The position numbers and the translations under genes were made by a program. DNA of 64,000 bases from an uncultured Brachybacterium sp. (GTDB lineage: Bacteria > Actinomycetota > Actinomycetes > Actinomycetales > Dermabacteraceae), in assembly GCF_947500705.1 (NCBI RefSeq), contig NZ_CANMSY010000004.1, forward strand, positions 62,001-126,000, read 5' to 3'. Under the pieces are notes generated by a model that had not been told where the DNA came from, did no database searches, and saw only the letters and a program-made list of their open reading frames with translations. Below, piece by piece: positions 46,025 through 54,752 of the stretch; positions within the stretch are counted from its first letter, which is position 1; every line of letters begins with the position of its first letter.

Positions 46025-46129
46025 GGTGGCTCCTCACGTCGCAGAAATCCCTGGAGCGGCCGACAGCTCCTGCCGTACCGTCGCCCCCACGGCAGGCGCG
46101 AGGGTCGCGCGCCGGGAAGGAGCCCGACG

Positions 46130-46699
46130 ATGCGTGAGCTCGTGTACTACGTGGCCGTGAGCCTGGACGGATACATCGCCGGACCAGAGGAGCAGTTCGA
46201 CGACTTCCTCGTCGAGGGTGACCACATGGCGGGGATCAACGACGAGTTCGCCGACGCGATCCCCACTGATATCGCAGCCCACCTCGGCATCGCCCAGCAC
46301 GGCGACCGGTTCGGCGCCGTGGTGATGGGGGCGAACACACATGCCGTCGGGTTGCCCGCGATGCCGAGCCCGTATCGACATCTCGAACAGGTCGTGTTCA
46401 CCCACCGGTCGCTCGAGCCCGGGGAGAACCTCACCATCACCGATGCCGAACCCGTCCAGGTGGTGCGGGGGTTGAAGCAGCGGCCGGGAGCCGACATCTG
46501 GCTGTGCGGGGGCGCGAACCTCGCCACCCAGCTGCGCGGCGAGATCGACCGCCTGGTGCTGAAGCGGCAGCCGCTGCTGTTCGGCGGAGGGATCCCGCTG
46601 TTCGCCCCCGGGGACTACGCCCCGCTTCGCTGGGACCACGTGCGCACCCGCAGCTTCGAGAGCGGTGTGAACGTGACTGAGTACGTGCGCCGACGCTGA
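46130..46699 (+). CDS. dihydrofolate reductase-like (RibD C-terminal) protein
   Basis: A 189-residue NADPH-binding reductase-fold protein. It opens with VYYVAVSLDGYIAGPEEQFDDF, typical of the RibD_C family. FGAVVMGANTHAVG and IWLCGGANLATQL form the cofactor site, and LLFGGGIPLFAP the final strands. Members reduce pteridine- or riboflavin-like substrates or are of unknown function; no riboflavin genes are nearby. AAGGAG precedes the ATG. Confidence 0.85.
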   Translation: MRELVYYVAVSLDGYIAGPEEQFDDFLVEGDHMAGINDEFADAIPTDIAAHLGIAQHGDRFGAVVMGANTHAVGLPAMPSPYRHLEQVVFTHRSLEPGENLTITDAEPVQVVRGLKQRPGADIWLCGGANLATQLRGEIDRLVLKRQPLLFGGGIPLFAPGDYAPLRWDHVRTRSFESGVNVTEYVRRR

Positions 46700-46939
46700 C
46701 CTGGACCCGGCGACCCCTCCCAGGGCCATCACACCGATGTTCCTGAGCAGGCAGATGTCACAGATCCGGCACGGCCGGTGTCTCCGGGTGTGATCCGCCG
46801 TCCAGGTGACGGCGCGAGTGCAGAGGGCCAGGCCACGGCGTGAGCACAGAGGGCGGAGGGCAGACACTCCCGTCGCGCTCCTTCAACCGGTCGGAAGGCC
46901 CAGCTTTACAGATCCGCACGTCGGGACGAGGGTGGAAGG

Positions 46940-48316
46940 ATGGCTGAATACACCACGACCAACCCGACCACGGGACGGACCGACAAGGAATTCACCACGC
47001 TGGACAGCGCGGAGGTCGAGCGCGTTCTCGATCGCTCCCATGCCGCCTTCGCCGACTGGCGCGCCACGTCGACGCAGGAGCGCGCCTCGCTCCTGGAGCG
47101 GGTCGCCGACGCCTACGCCGAACGCTCGCGGGAACTGGGCGAACTGATCGCCGTCGAGATGGGCAAGCCGCTGCAGCAGGCCATCGGCGAGGCCGAGCTG
47201 GCGGGCTCGATCTACCGCTGGTACGCCGACCACGGGCCGGAGCTGCTACAGCCCGAGCAGCTGGATCCGCAGGGCGCGCAGGAATCACGGGTGCAGACCG
47301 AGCCGATCGGTCCTCTCGTCGGAGTGATGCCCTGGAACTACCCCTATTACCAGGTGGCGCGCTTCGTCGCCCCGAACCTGATGGTGGGCAACACGATCAT
47401 CCTGAAGCACGCGGAGATCTGCGCCGGCTCCTCGGAGGTCATGGCGCAGATCCTCCATGACGCCGGGGTGCCCCGCGATGCCTACGCCAACGTCTTCGCC
47501 TCCCACGACCAGATCGCCGACATGATCGCCGACCCGCGGGTGCGAGGGGTGTCGCTCACCGGCAGCGAGAAGGCGGGTGCGGCGGTCGCGGAGACCGCCG
47601 GCAAGCACCTGAAGAAGTCGGTGCTGGAGCTCGGCGGGTCCGACCCGCTCATCGTGCTCGACGATGGCGACCTCGAGCAGGTCGCCCGGACCGTCGCCAC
47701 CGCCCGGCTGTCGAATGCGGGACAGGCCTGCAACTCCCCGAAGCGCATCATCGTGCCCACGGCTCGTCTCGAGGCGTTCGTCGCGACCATCGTCGAGAGC
47801 TTCGAGTCCGCGACCCTCGGCGATCCGTTGGACGAGGACGTCGACGTCGGCCCGCTCTCCTCGGTCGGTGCGCGCGACGGCGTCGTCGAACAGGTTCGAC
47901 GCGCCGTCCAGCAGGGCGCGACGCTCCATACCGGCGGGCAGGCGCTCGACCGCGACGGGGCCTTCATGCAGCCCGCCGTGCTCACCGGGGTCACCGAGGA
48001 CATGGACGCCTATGCCGAGGAGATCTTCGGCCCGGTGGCTGTGATTTACGGTGTCGACTCGGAGGACGAGGCCGTGACGCTGGCCAACGACGTCGACTTC
48101 GGGCTGAGCGGGTCCGTCTGGAGCACCGATCTCGAGCGCGCCCAGGCAGTCGCCGATCGCCTCGACGTCGGGATGGCGTACATCAACGAGCACGGGACCA
48201 CCTTGCCCGGCCTGCCCTTCGGCGGCGTGAAGCGCTCCGGCTTCGGCCGTGAGCTCGGCCGGTGGGGCATGGGAGAGTTCGTCAACGTCCGGCTGCGGCG
48301 CACCTCGGCCGCCTGA
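46940..48316 (+). CDS. NAD-dependent aldehyde / succinate-semialdehyde dehydrogenase
   Basis: A 458-residue aldehyde dehydrogenase. Cofactor segment PWNYPYYQVARFVAPNL, catalytic Glu in LELGGSDPL (about 236), catalytic Cys in NAGQACNSPKR (about 270) and the C-terminal LPFGGVKRSGFGREL are all present. The shape and length match the YneI/Sad group that oxidises succinate semialdehyde. It stands alone, preceded by a 240-bp spacer with TACAGA at 46905-46910 as a possible -10 and direct repeats of GGGC/GAGCACAGAGGGCGG type. Confidence 0.9.
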   Translation: MAEYTTTNPTTGRTDKEFTTLDSAEVERVLDRSHAAFADWRATSTQERASLLERVADAYAERSRELGELIAVEMGKPLQQAIGEAELAGSIYRWYADHGPELLQPEQLDPQGAQESRVQTEPIGPLVGVMPWNYPYYQVARFVAPNLMVGNTIILKHAEICAGSSEVMAQILHDAGVPRDAYANVFASHDQIADMIADPRVRGVSLTGSEKAGAAVAETAGKHLKKSVLELGGSDPLIVLDDGDLEQVARTVATARLSNAGQACNSPKRIIVPTARLEAFVATIVESFESATLGDPLDEDVDVGPLSSVGARDGVVEQVRRAVQQGATLHTGGQALDRDGAFMQPAVLTGVTEDMDAYAEEIFGPVAVIYGVDSEDEAVTLANDVDFGLSGSVWSTDLERAQAVADRLDVGMAYINEHGTTLPGLPFGGVKRSGFGRELGRWGMGEFVNVRLRRTSAA

Positions 48317-48363
48317 TCCCCGGCCGTCGTCGCCTGCAGCCGGGAGGGCCGACCCGCCCGGCC

Positions 48364-49530
48364 TCAGGCGGCGATGAAGGTCCGCGTCACCAGGCGGCTC
48401 ACGCCCGGCAGGCCGAGCGTGCGACGGCCGATCTGCTGCAGCCTCAGCTGCGCGGGGCTGGACGGAGTGAAGAACGAGGCGCTGCGCCGCCCCGAACGCT
48501 GCACCTTCTCGACCGTCGGCCGCCACCGTCGCTCGTACTCCGCCAGCCCCGCTTCGACGTGCGGGCCCGTCGCGCGCAGGCTCCGGGCCAGCGCCTCCGC
48601 TCCGGCGATCGCGACCGAGGTGCCCTGGCCCGCCAGCAGGGACGGGGCATGCGCGGCGTCCCCGGCCAGCGCAATCCGGCCACGGCTCCAGCGCGGCGCG
48701 ATCGCCTGGGCGACGAGGTCGTCGTAGAAGCTCTCCGGGGCATGGGCCAGGGCCCGGTCCACCTGCGGGTGCAGCCCCGTGAAGTCCCGCTGGAGCCGTT
48801 CCCGGTCCGGCTCGGGACGCTTCGTGCCCGCGGCGCCCTCGACGCGCTCGGCGAGCATCACGCCGACCCGGGTGTCGTCGGCCGCATACGCCCAGCCCAC
48901 GCGGCGCACGGTATCGGTCATCAGCATCCGCTCCCCCAGTTCGGCGGCGAGTTCCGGGTCCTCGTAGAGGTAGCTCGCGACCCGGTAGCCCATCGGCACG
49001 ATCGCCCCGTGACCGGGTGAGACCTGCTCCCGCACCGGGGAGCGCACACCGTCACAGGCCACCACCAGATCGGAGTCCAGGATGGTGCCATCCGCGAGCT
49101 CGACCACGGCGCGGCGGGCACGGGCCGCGCCCTCGAGCCCGGCATCGCGCACCGCCACGACCTGCGCGCCGTAGCGCAGATCCACCGAAGCCGGCAGCAC
49201 CGCGAGCAGCCCCAGCTCCACCTCAGGACGCAGGATCGAGAAGTAGCGGCCGCCCGCCGCCTGGACCAGGGGGCCGACGTCGATGCGGCCGGAGTCCACT
49301 CCGTCAGGCGTCCCGTAGCGCACGCCCTCGAACTCATGGCCCCGGGAGCGGAGCTCCTCGAGGATGCCCATCCGCTCCGCGGCGTAGAAGCCGGGGCCGA
49401 AGAAGTCGATCATGTAGCCGCCGCCGCGCGGGCCCGGGGAAGATTCCAGCACGGTGACATCGTGGTCGGGGGCGAGTTCGTGGGCGAGGGCGAGGCCGGC
49501 GATGCCGCCCCCGATGATCGTGACGTCCAT
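48364..49530 (-). CDS. FAD-dependent monooxygenase/oxidoreductase
   Basis: A 388-residue flavoprotein of the PHBH-like group. The N-terminal FAD motif is GGGIAGLALAHEL (residues 7-19), the DG loop is DLVVACDGVRSPVR, and the second FAD motif GDAAHAPSLLAGQGTSVAIAG includes the GD that binds ribityl. A short basic tail follows. It likely hydroxylates an aromatic or oxidises a polycyclic substrate; several tetracycline-inactivating enzymes share this fold, but that role is not supported by anything nearby. GTCGGGCC lies before the ATG, a weak site. Confidence 0.85.
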   Translation of the reverse strand: MDVTIIGGGIAGLALAHELAPDHDVTVLESSPGPRGGGYMIDFFGPGFYAAERMGILEELRSRGHEFEGVRYGTPDGVDSGRIDVGPLVQAAGGRYFSILRPEVELGLLAVLPASVDLRYGAQVVAVRDAGLEGAARARRAVVELADGTILDSDLVVACDGVRSPVREQVSPGHGAIVPMGYRVASYLYEDPELAAELGERMLMTDTVRRVGWAYAADDTRVGVMLAERVEGAAGTKRPEPDRERLQRDFTGLHPQVDRALAHAPESFYDDLVAQAIAPRWSRGRIALAGDAAHAPSLLAGQGTSVAIAGAEALARSLRATGPHVEAGLAEYERRWRPTVEKVQRSGRRSASFFTPSSPAQLRLQQIGRRTLGLPGVSRLVTRTFIAA

Positions 49531-49582
49531 GGCCCGACGCTACCCGCTGGGCCAGCACCCGCCCTCCCCAGCCAGCCCAAGA

Positions 49583-49640
49583 CTATTGCGCCGGTGACGA
49601 CTCATGCGCGGGTCACCATCGGTCCTCACGGTCACAAATT
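49583..49640. repeat. dispersed palindromic repeat, family 1 (diverged copy)
   Basis: Begins CTATTGCGCCGGTGACGACT and continues CATGCGCGGGTCACCATCGG then TCCTCACGGTCACAAATTC. It aligns base for base with the perfect copy at 18322-18379, but mutations have weakened the stem. It lies downstream of the ABC exporter gene. Confidence 0.6.
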
Positions 49641-49729
49641 CTGACCGTCTCCGGGCTGACGCCGGGTGGCGCCGGGCTCGCACCGGGTGGCGCAAGGTCG
49701 GCACCGGGCGGCACGGGGGCGGCGCCGGG

Positions 49730-51880
49730 CTAGGCTCCGGCCGCCGGCAGCTCCCCGGTCTCAGCAGGTGCCGCCCCCGCACCGTCCCGCGTCGCGGCGA
49801 CCTCGGGGATCGCACCGGTGACGGTCATGGATTCCTCGACCACCGCGTCGTCCGCATCAGGGTCCGTGCCCGCAGCGAACTGCGACCAGTAGAGCCGGTG
49901 ATAGGCGCCCTCGGCCTCGAGCAGCGCGTCGTGGGAGCCCTGCTCGACGATGTCGCCGTGCTCCATCACCAGGATCACGTCCGCGTCACGGATGGTGGAG
50001 AGACGGTGGGCGATCACGAAGGAGGTGCGGTCGCTGCGTAGCGCCGCCATCGCCTCCTGCACGAGCACCTCGGTGCGGGTGTCCACGGAGGAGGTGGCCT
50101 CGTCGAGGATCAGCAGTGCAGGGTCGGCGAGGAAGGCGCGGGCGATGGTGATCAGCTGCCGCTCACCGGCGGAGACATTGGCGCCCTCGTCCTCGATGAG
50201 GGTGTCGTAGCCGTCGGGGAGGGTGTGCACGAAGCGGTCCACGAAGGTCGCGGTCGCGGCGGCGGCCACCTCCTCGTCGGTCGCCTCGAGCCGGCCGTAG
50301 CGGATGTTCTCGCGGATGGTGCCGCCGAAGAGCACCGCGTCCTGCAGCACCATGCCCACGCGACTGCGCACTGCGCCGCGGTCCAGGGCGCGGATGTCCA
50401 CGCCGTCCAGGCGGATCTGCCCGCCGTCGATCTCGTAGAACCGCATGATGAGGTTCACCAGCGTGGTCTTGCCGGCGCCGGTGGGGCCGACGATCGCGAT
50501 CGTCTGGCCGGGTTCTGCGACCAGCGACAGGTCGCTGATCAGTGACGTCTCCGGGGTGTAGGAGAAGGCGACGTGATCGAACTCGATGCGTCCGCGGGTG
50601 GGACCGGTGAACTCGGCGCGCTCGATGCGCTCCCCGCGCCCCTCGCGGTCCGTCTCCCCGTCGGTGTTCGCCGCGCCTGCGGTGATCTCCCCGTCGGCCT
50701 CCTGCTCCTCCGCATCCAGCAGCTCGAAGATCCGCTCGGCGGAGGCGACGCCGGAGATGAGCATGTTCGCCATCCCCGCCACCTCGCCCAGCGGCGAGTT
50801 GAACTCGCGGGAGTACTGAATGAAGGCGGTGACCTGGCCGAGCGACATCTGGCCCGCGGCGATCCGCAGGCCGCCCACCACGGCGATGCCGACGTAGCCG
50901 AGGTAGGTCACCCACTGCATGATCGGCATGATCATGCCGGAGTAGAACTGGGCCTTGAACGAGGCTTCCCACAGCTCCTCGTTGCGCGTATCGAACTGCT
51001 CGCGCATCGAGTCCTGCCGGTCGAAGACGGTCACCAGGTCGTGGCCGGTGAAGGACTCCTCGACGTGCCCGTTCAAGCGCCCGGTGTTGCGCCACTGCGC
51101 CGTGAACAGCTTCTGGGACTTCGCCCCGATGACGCCGATGACCACGGCGGAGATCGGCAGCGCGATCAGGGCGATGAGCGCCAGCTGCCAGGAGAGCCAG
51201 AACATCATGATGGTGATGCCGACGATGGTCAGCACCGCGTAGACCAGGGATGCGAAGGCCTGCTGGAGGGCGGACTGGACGTTGTCGACGTCGTTGGTGG
51301 TGCGGGAGAGCAGGTCGCCGCGCTGGCGGGTGTCGAAGTAGGACAGCGGCAGACGGTTGACCTTCGTCTCGATCTTCTCGCGCAGCACGTAGACGATCTT
51401 CATGACCACGTCGTTCAGCAGTCGGCCCTGCAACCAGTCGAACAGCGCGGCGACCAGGTACATGCCCAGGACGATCAGCAGGAGGCGCCCGAGAACGTCG
51501 AAGGCGACTCCCTCACCGCTGAGGAAGCCATCGAAGATGACGTCCATCGCGTCGCCCAGGATGCTCGGCGCCCAGACGGTGAGCACCGTGGAGATCAGGC
51601 CGAAGCCCAGCACCACGGCGAGGCCGAGCTTGTGGTCCCTGAAGGTGCCGGCGAGCCGCAGCGCCGAGGGCCAGAAGGCCTTCGCCTTGCGGGGCGCCGA
51701 TTCACCCCACTCGCTGGTCATGGAGTCCTGCATCTCGAGGATCTCGGACTCGGTGAGGTCGGCCAGCTCCGCGGCGGGCGCGCCGGACTTCTTCGCACCG
51801 GACTTCTCCGCACCGGACTTCTTCGCGTTGGACCTCTTCGCGCCGGTCTTCTCCGCGGCGCTCTTCCTCTTCGCGTTCAT
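49730..51880 (-). CDS. ABC exporter, catalytic subunit (ATPase-permease fusion)
   Basis: A 716-residue half-transporter with six membrane helices (about 70-400) and an ATPase (about 430-690). Walker A GPTGAGKTT, signature VSAGERQLITIARAF, Walker B LLILDEATSSVD with the catalytic Glu, and HRLSTIRDAD switch His. The N-terminus has a basic 15-bp-repeat tail (AKKSGAEKSGAKKSGA) followed by a helix. It is coupled (ATGA) to the other half and forms a heterodimer in the membrane; drug or lipid export is likely. The 49531-49729 gap holds short GCCGGGTGGCG repeats. Confidence 0.9.
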   Translation of the reverse strand: MNAKRKSAAEKTGAKRSNAKKSGAEKSGAKKSGAPAAELADLTESEILEMQDSMTSEWGESAPRKAKAFWPSALRLAGTFRDHKLGLAVVLGFGLISTVLTVWAPSILGDAMDVIFDGFLSGEGVAFDVLGRLLLIVLGMYLVAALFDWLQGRLLNDVVMKIVYVLREKIETKVNRLPLSYFDTRQRGDLLSRTTNDVDNVQSALQQAFASLVYAVLTIVGITIMMFWLSWQLALIALIALPISAVVIGVIGAKSQKLFTAQWRNTGRLNGHVEESFTGHDLVTVFDRQDSMREQFDTRNEELWEASFKAQFYSGMIMPIMQWVTYLGYVGIAVVGGLRIAAGQMSLGQVTAFIQYSREFNSPLGEVAGMANMLISGVASAERIFELLDAEEQEADGEITAGAANTDGETDREGRGERIERAEFTGPTRGRIEFDHVAFSYTPETSLISDLSLVAEPGQTIAIVGPTGAGKTTLVNLIMRFYEIDGGQIRLDGVDIRALDRGAVRSRVGMVLQDAVLFGGTIRENIRYGRLEATDEEVAAAATATFVDRFVHTLPDGYDTLIEDEGANVSAGERQLITIARAFLADPALLILDEATSSVDTRTEVLVQEAMAALRSDRTSFVIAHRLSTIRDADVILVMEHGDIVEQGSHDALLEAEGAYHRLYWSQFAAGTDPDADDAVVEESMTVTGAIPEVAATRDGAGAAPAETGELPAAGA
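51780..51869. repeat. 15-bp in-frame tandem repeat (Lys/Ser/Gly/Ala)
   Basis: Six related 15-bp units encode (A/E)KKSGA-type pentapeptides at the N-terminus of the ABC exporter subunit. Confidence 0.75.
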
Positions 51881-53640
51881 GCCGTCGCCTCCGCGGTGAT
51901 CTGGGAATCGACGATCTCCCGGTAGGTCTGCGAGCTGACCAGCAGCTCCTCATGGGTGCCGCGGCCCACCACTGCGCCCTCCTCGAGCACCAGGATCTGG
52001 TCCGCGGAGGTGATGGTGGAGATGCGCTGGGCGACGATGATCGTGGTCGCGCCCTGGGTGTTCCGCGCAAGGCCCTCTCGCACCTTGGCGTCGGTGGTGA
52101 CGTCGAGCGCCGAGAAGGAGTCGTCGAAGACGTACACCCGCGGTGCGGCGACCAGGGTGCGGGCGATGCACAGGCGCTGGCGCTGTCCGCCGGAGACGTT
52201 GGTGCCGCCCTGGGAGACGGTCGACTCCAGGCCGGTCGCCGCGCTCTCCCCCTCGCCGGTGCTGCGGTCCTTGACGAACTCGGTGCCCTGGGCGACCTCG
52301 AGCGCGCGCCACAGCTGGTCGTCGTCGGCCGTCGGATCCCCGAAGCGGAGGTTGTGCGCGATGGTGCCGGAGAACAGATAGGGCTTCTGGGGCACGAGGC
52401 CCACCACGCGGGAGATCGTGGCGCGGGCCAGGTCGGTGACGGGGACGCCGTCCAGCAGCACCTGGCCGCTGGTCGCGTCGTGCAGGCGCGGGATGAGGCT
52501 GACCAGGGTGGTCTTGCCCGAGCCCGTGGAGCCGATGATGGCGGTGGTCCTCCCGGCCTCGGCGGTGAAGGAGACTCCGTCGAGCACGGGCGAATCGGCG
52601 CCGGGATAGGCGAAGGTGACGTCGCGGAACTCCACGGTGGCGCCGCCCCCGGCTGCCTCGAGGGCGACGGGCTGCGCGGGCTCGGCGAGGGTCGGGGTGG
52701 TCTCCAGGACCTCACCGATGCGCCTGCCGCTGATGATCGCGCGCGGGAACATCATGAACATGAAGGTGCCCATCATGACCGCCATCAGGATCTGCAGCAG
52801 GTACTGCATGAAGGCGGTCAGCGCGCCCACCTCCACCAGGCCCGCATCCACGCGGTGGCCGCCGAACCAGAGCACCGCAGCGGTCGCGAGGTGGAGCACG
52901 ACGGTGATGGCCGGGCCCATGATCACGAACAGGCGGCCGATCCGCACCGAGGTGTCGGTGAGGGTGGCGTTCGCGCTCTCGAAGCGGGCGGTCTCGTGCT
53001 GCTCGCGCACGAAGGCGCGCACCACGCGGATGCCCATGATCTGCTCACGCATCACGGAGTTGATCGAGTCGATGTTGTCCTGCATCCGCTGGAACAGCGG
53101 CATCAGCTCCTTGACCAGGAAGCCCACGATCACCATCAGCAACGGCACGGACACCCACACCAGCCAGGACAGCCCCGGATCCTCCTGGATCGCCATGACG
53201 ATCCCGCCGATGGACATGATCGGCACCATCACCATGAAGTTCAGGGTCATCAGCACCAGCATCTGCACCTGCTGGACGTCGTTGGTGGCGCGGGTGATCA
53301 GGGTGGGCGCGCCGTAGCGGCCCATCTCCTCGGTCGAGAAGCGGTCCACGCGCGTGTAGATGGAGCGGCGGATGTCCCGGCCCATCCCCATCGAGACCCG
53401 TGCCCCGAACCAGACCGAGGTGATCGCGGTGATCACCTGCACCATCGCGACGATCAGCATCACACCGCCGACGCGCCAGATGTAGTCGGTATCGCCCGTG
53501 GCGACACCGTTGTCGATGATGTCGGCGTTGAGGCTGGGCAGGTAGAGCGTCGCGAGCACGGTCGCGAGCTGGAGGACGGCGACGGCGACCACATGCGGCA
53601 GGTAGGGCCGGATGTGGCGCCGGATCAGGGTCCAGAGCAT
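51877..53640 (-). CDS. ABC exporter, degenerate-site subunit (ATPase-permease fusion)
   Basis: A 587-residue half-transporter with six helices (to about 310) and an ATPase domain. Walker A GSTGSGKTT, signature NVSGGQRQRL and Walker B VYVFDDSFSALD. The residue after the Walker B Asp is Asp, not the catalytic Glu, and the switch position reads VAQRIST (Gln for His), so this half is the degenerate site, as in BmrC or TM287. Its partner has the catalytic Glu. It is first in the operon, starting at ATG 53640 with GGGAGA upstream; a palindrome at 53723-53741 may regulate it. Confidence 0.9.
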   Translation of the reverse strand: MLWTLIRRHIRPYLPHVVAVAVLQLATVLATLYLPSLNADIIDNGVATGDTDYIWRVGGVMLIVAMVQVITAITSVWFGARVSMGMGRDIRRSIYTRVDRFSTEEMGRYGAPTLITRATNDVQQVQMLVLMTLNFMVMVPIMSIGGIVMAIQEDPGLSWLVWVSVPLLMVIVGFLVKELMPLFQRMQDNIDSINSVMREQIMGIRVVRAFVREQHETARFESANATLTDTSVRIGRLFVIMGPAITVVLHLATAAVLWFGGHRVDAGLVEVGALTAFMQYLLQILMAVMMGTFMFMMFPRAIISGRRIGEVLETTPTLAEPAQPVALEAAGGGATVEFRDVTFAYPGADSPVLDGVSFTAEAGRTTAIIGSTGSGKTTLVSLIPRLHDATSGQVLLDGVPVTDLARATISRVVGLVPQKPYLFSGTIAHNLRFGDPTADDDQLWRALEVAQGTEFVKDRSTGEGESAATGLESTVSQGGTNVSGGQRQRLCIARTLVAAPRVYVFDDSFSALDVTTDAKVREGLARNTQGATTIIVAQRISTITSADQILVLEEGAVVGRGTHEELLVSSQTYREIVDSQITAEATA

Positions 53641-54050
53641 GGGGTGGTCTCCCGAGGCAGGATGGAACGGCCCGGCCGACGGGGTGAGCGGCCAGGGTAG
53701 CGAGCGAAGACTACGACAGCGGGAGGACAGATTCTGTCCTCGCACCTCGGCGCCGGATCCGGTGGCGATCCCGCGCCCGGTCGATCCTCGTGCGCGCGGA
53801 CCCTCCCGCGCATCCCCTTTTGGTCGGAGATCTCTTGGTCGGTGATCCCGGGGCACGGCGCCCGACCAGGGTGCGTGACGTCCACGCCGTCGGAGCCACC
53901 CTCCACGGTCGGCGTCGCCCCTGGGGCCCGGAAGCCGCCCCGCGGCGCGGAGGGGGCCGATGCCACTTCTCGCCCCTCTCGCTCACCAGGTGACCCGGAG
54001 GAAAGTGTCCTCACGAAGCGCTGTGCGGCACCTTTCCTACGCCTCGGTGC
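53641..54050. other. 410-bp intergenic region upstream of the ABC exporter
   Basis: Between the exporter genes and the end of trkA-like. Holds the palindrome 53723-53741 and T-rich CTTTTGGTCGGAG/CTTGGTCGGTG near-repeats (53817-53845). I see no gene. Confidence 0.55.
53723..53741. promoter_or_regulatory. palindromic operator candidate upstream of ABC exporter
   Basis: GAGGACAG-ATT-CTGTCCTC is an 8-bp perfect dyad 83 bp before the exporter ATG, resembling a MarR- or TetR-type operator. Confidence 0.45.
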
Positions 54051-54752
54051 TCAGGACATCGCCCGGCTGAACCTCTCCGCCTGCTTCGTGGGGCCGGTGA
54101 CCAGGATGGTGTCCCCCTCCTGCAGCACCGTGTCCTGGGTGGCGGGCTGCCAGGTGCCGCCCGCAGGCTTCACGGAGGTGACGGTCACGCCGTAGCGGCG
54201 GCGGATGCCGCTGTCGCCGAGCCGGGTCCTGGCGAGCTCGGGGCTCAGCGCGGTCTTGACCATCGCGAAGTCGGTGTCGATCTCGATGAAGTCCTGCATC
54301 GTGCCCAGCACGATGTGGGCGACCCGGCGACCCATGTCCTTCTCTGGATAGATGACGTGCGAGATGCCGAGCTGTTCGAGGATCAGACCGTGCGGATCGC
54401 TCACGGCCTTCGCCCAGATCTTGCGGATGTTGAAGCGCAGCAGCAGCGACGTGACGAGGATGCTGGCCTGGATGTCGCTGCCGATCGCGATGACGACCCG
54501 GTCGAACTCGGGGAGGGAGAGCTGACGCAGCACCTCCTCCTGGGTGGCGTCGGCATGGACGACGTGCGTGAGCCTGCCGTTGAGCGACTGGACGATGTCC
54601 TCGCGCGCATCGATGCCGAGCACCTCGGCGCCCTCGTCCATGAGCTCGAGGGCGAGGGACTGCCCGAAGCGGCCGAGGCCGATGACCGCGACGGACCTGT
54701 CGGAGGTCGGGCCGGCGGAGAGACTGCTGCGGAAGAGTCTGTGCTTAGCCAA
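54051..54752 (-). CDS. potassium uptake regulatory protein (TrkA/KtrA type)
   Basis: A 233-residue cytoplasmic RCK protein. The NAD(H)-binding motif GLGRFGQSLALELMDEGAEV is at residues 25-44, and the RCK_C part (about 160-233) has TSVKPAGGTW and the EGDTILVTG strand. It forms the octameric ring that gates the KtrB/TrkH channel. The start is TTG at 54752: MAKHRLFRSS begins there, GGAAAGG lies upstream, and it overlaps the last 8 bp of the channel gene, so translation is coupled. Confidence 0.88.
   Translation of the reverse strand: MAKHRLFRSSLSAGPTSDRSVAVIGLGRFGQSLALELMDEGAEVLGIDAREDIVQSLNGRLTHVVHADATQEEVLRQLSLPEFDRVVIAIGSDIQASILVTSLLLRFNIRKIWAKAVSDPHGLILEQLGISHVIYPEKDMGRRVAHIVLGTMQDFIEIDTDFAMVKTALSPELARTRLGDSGIRRRYGVTVTSVKPAGGTWQPATQDTVLQEGDTILVTGPTKQAERFSRAMS

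Noticed and set aside
48364-49530. Reading the flavoprotein as a tetracycline-inactivating monooxygenase
   Set aside because: The fold is shared by many hydroxylases and no specific motif or resistance context supports it.
53641-54014. Minus-strand frames of 90-130 codons between the exporter and the Trk genes
   Set aside because: Pro/Arg-rich, no ribosome site, no domain; likely GC shadows.
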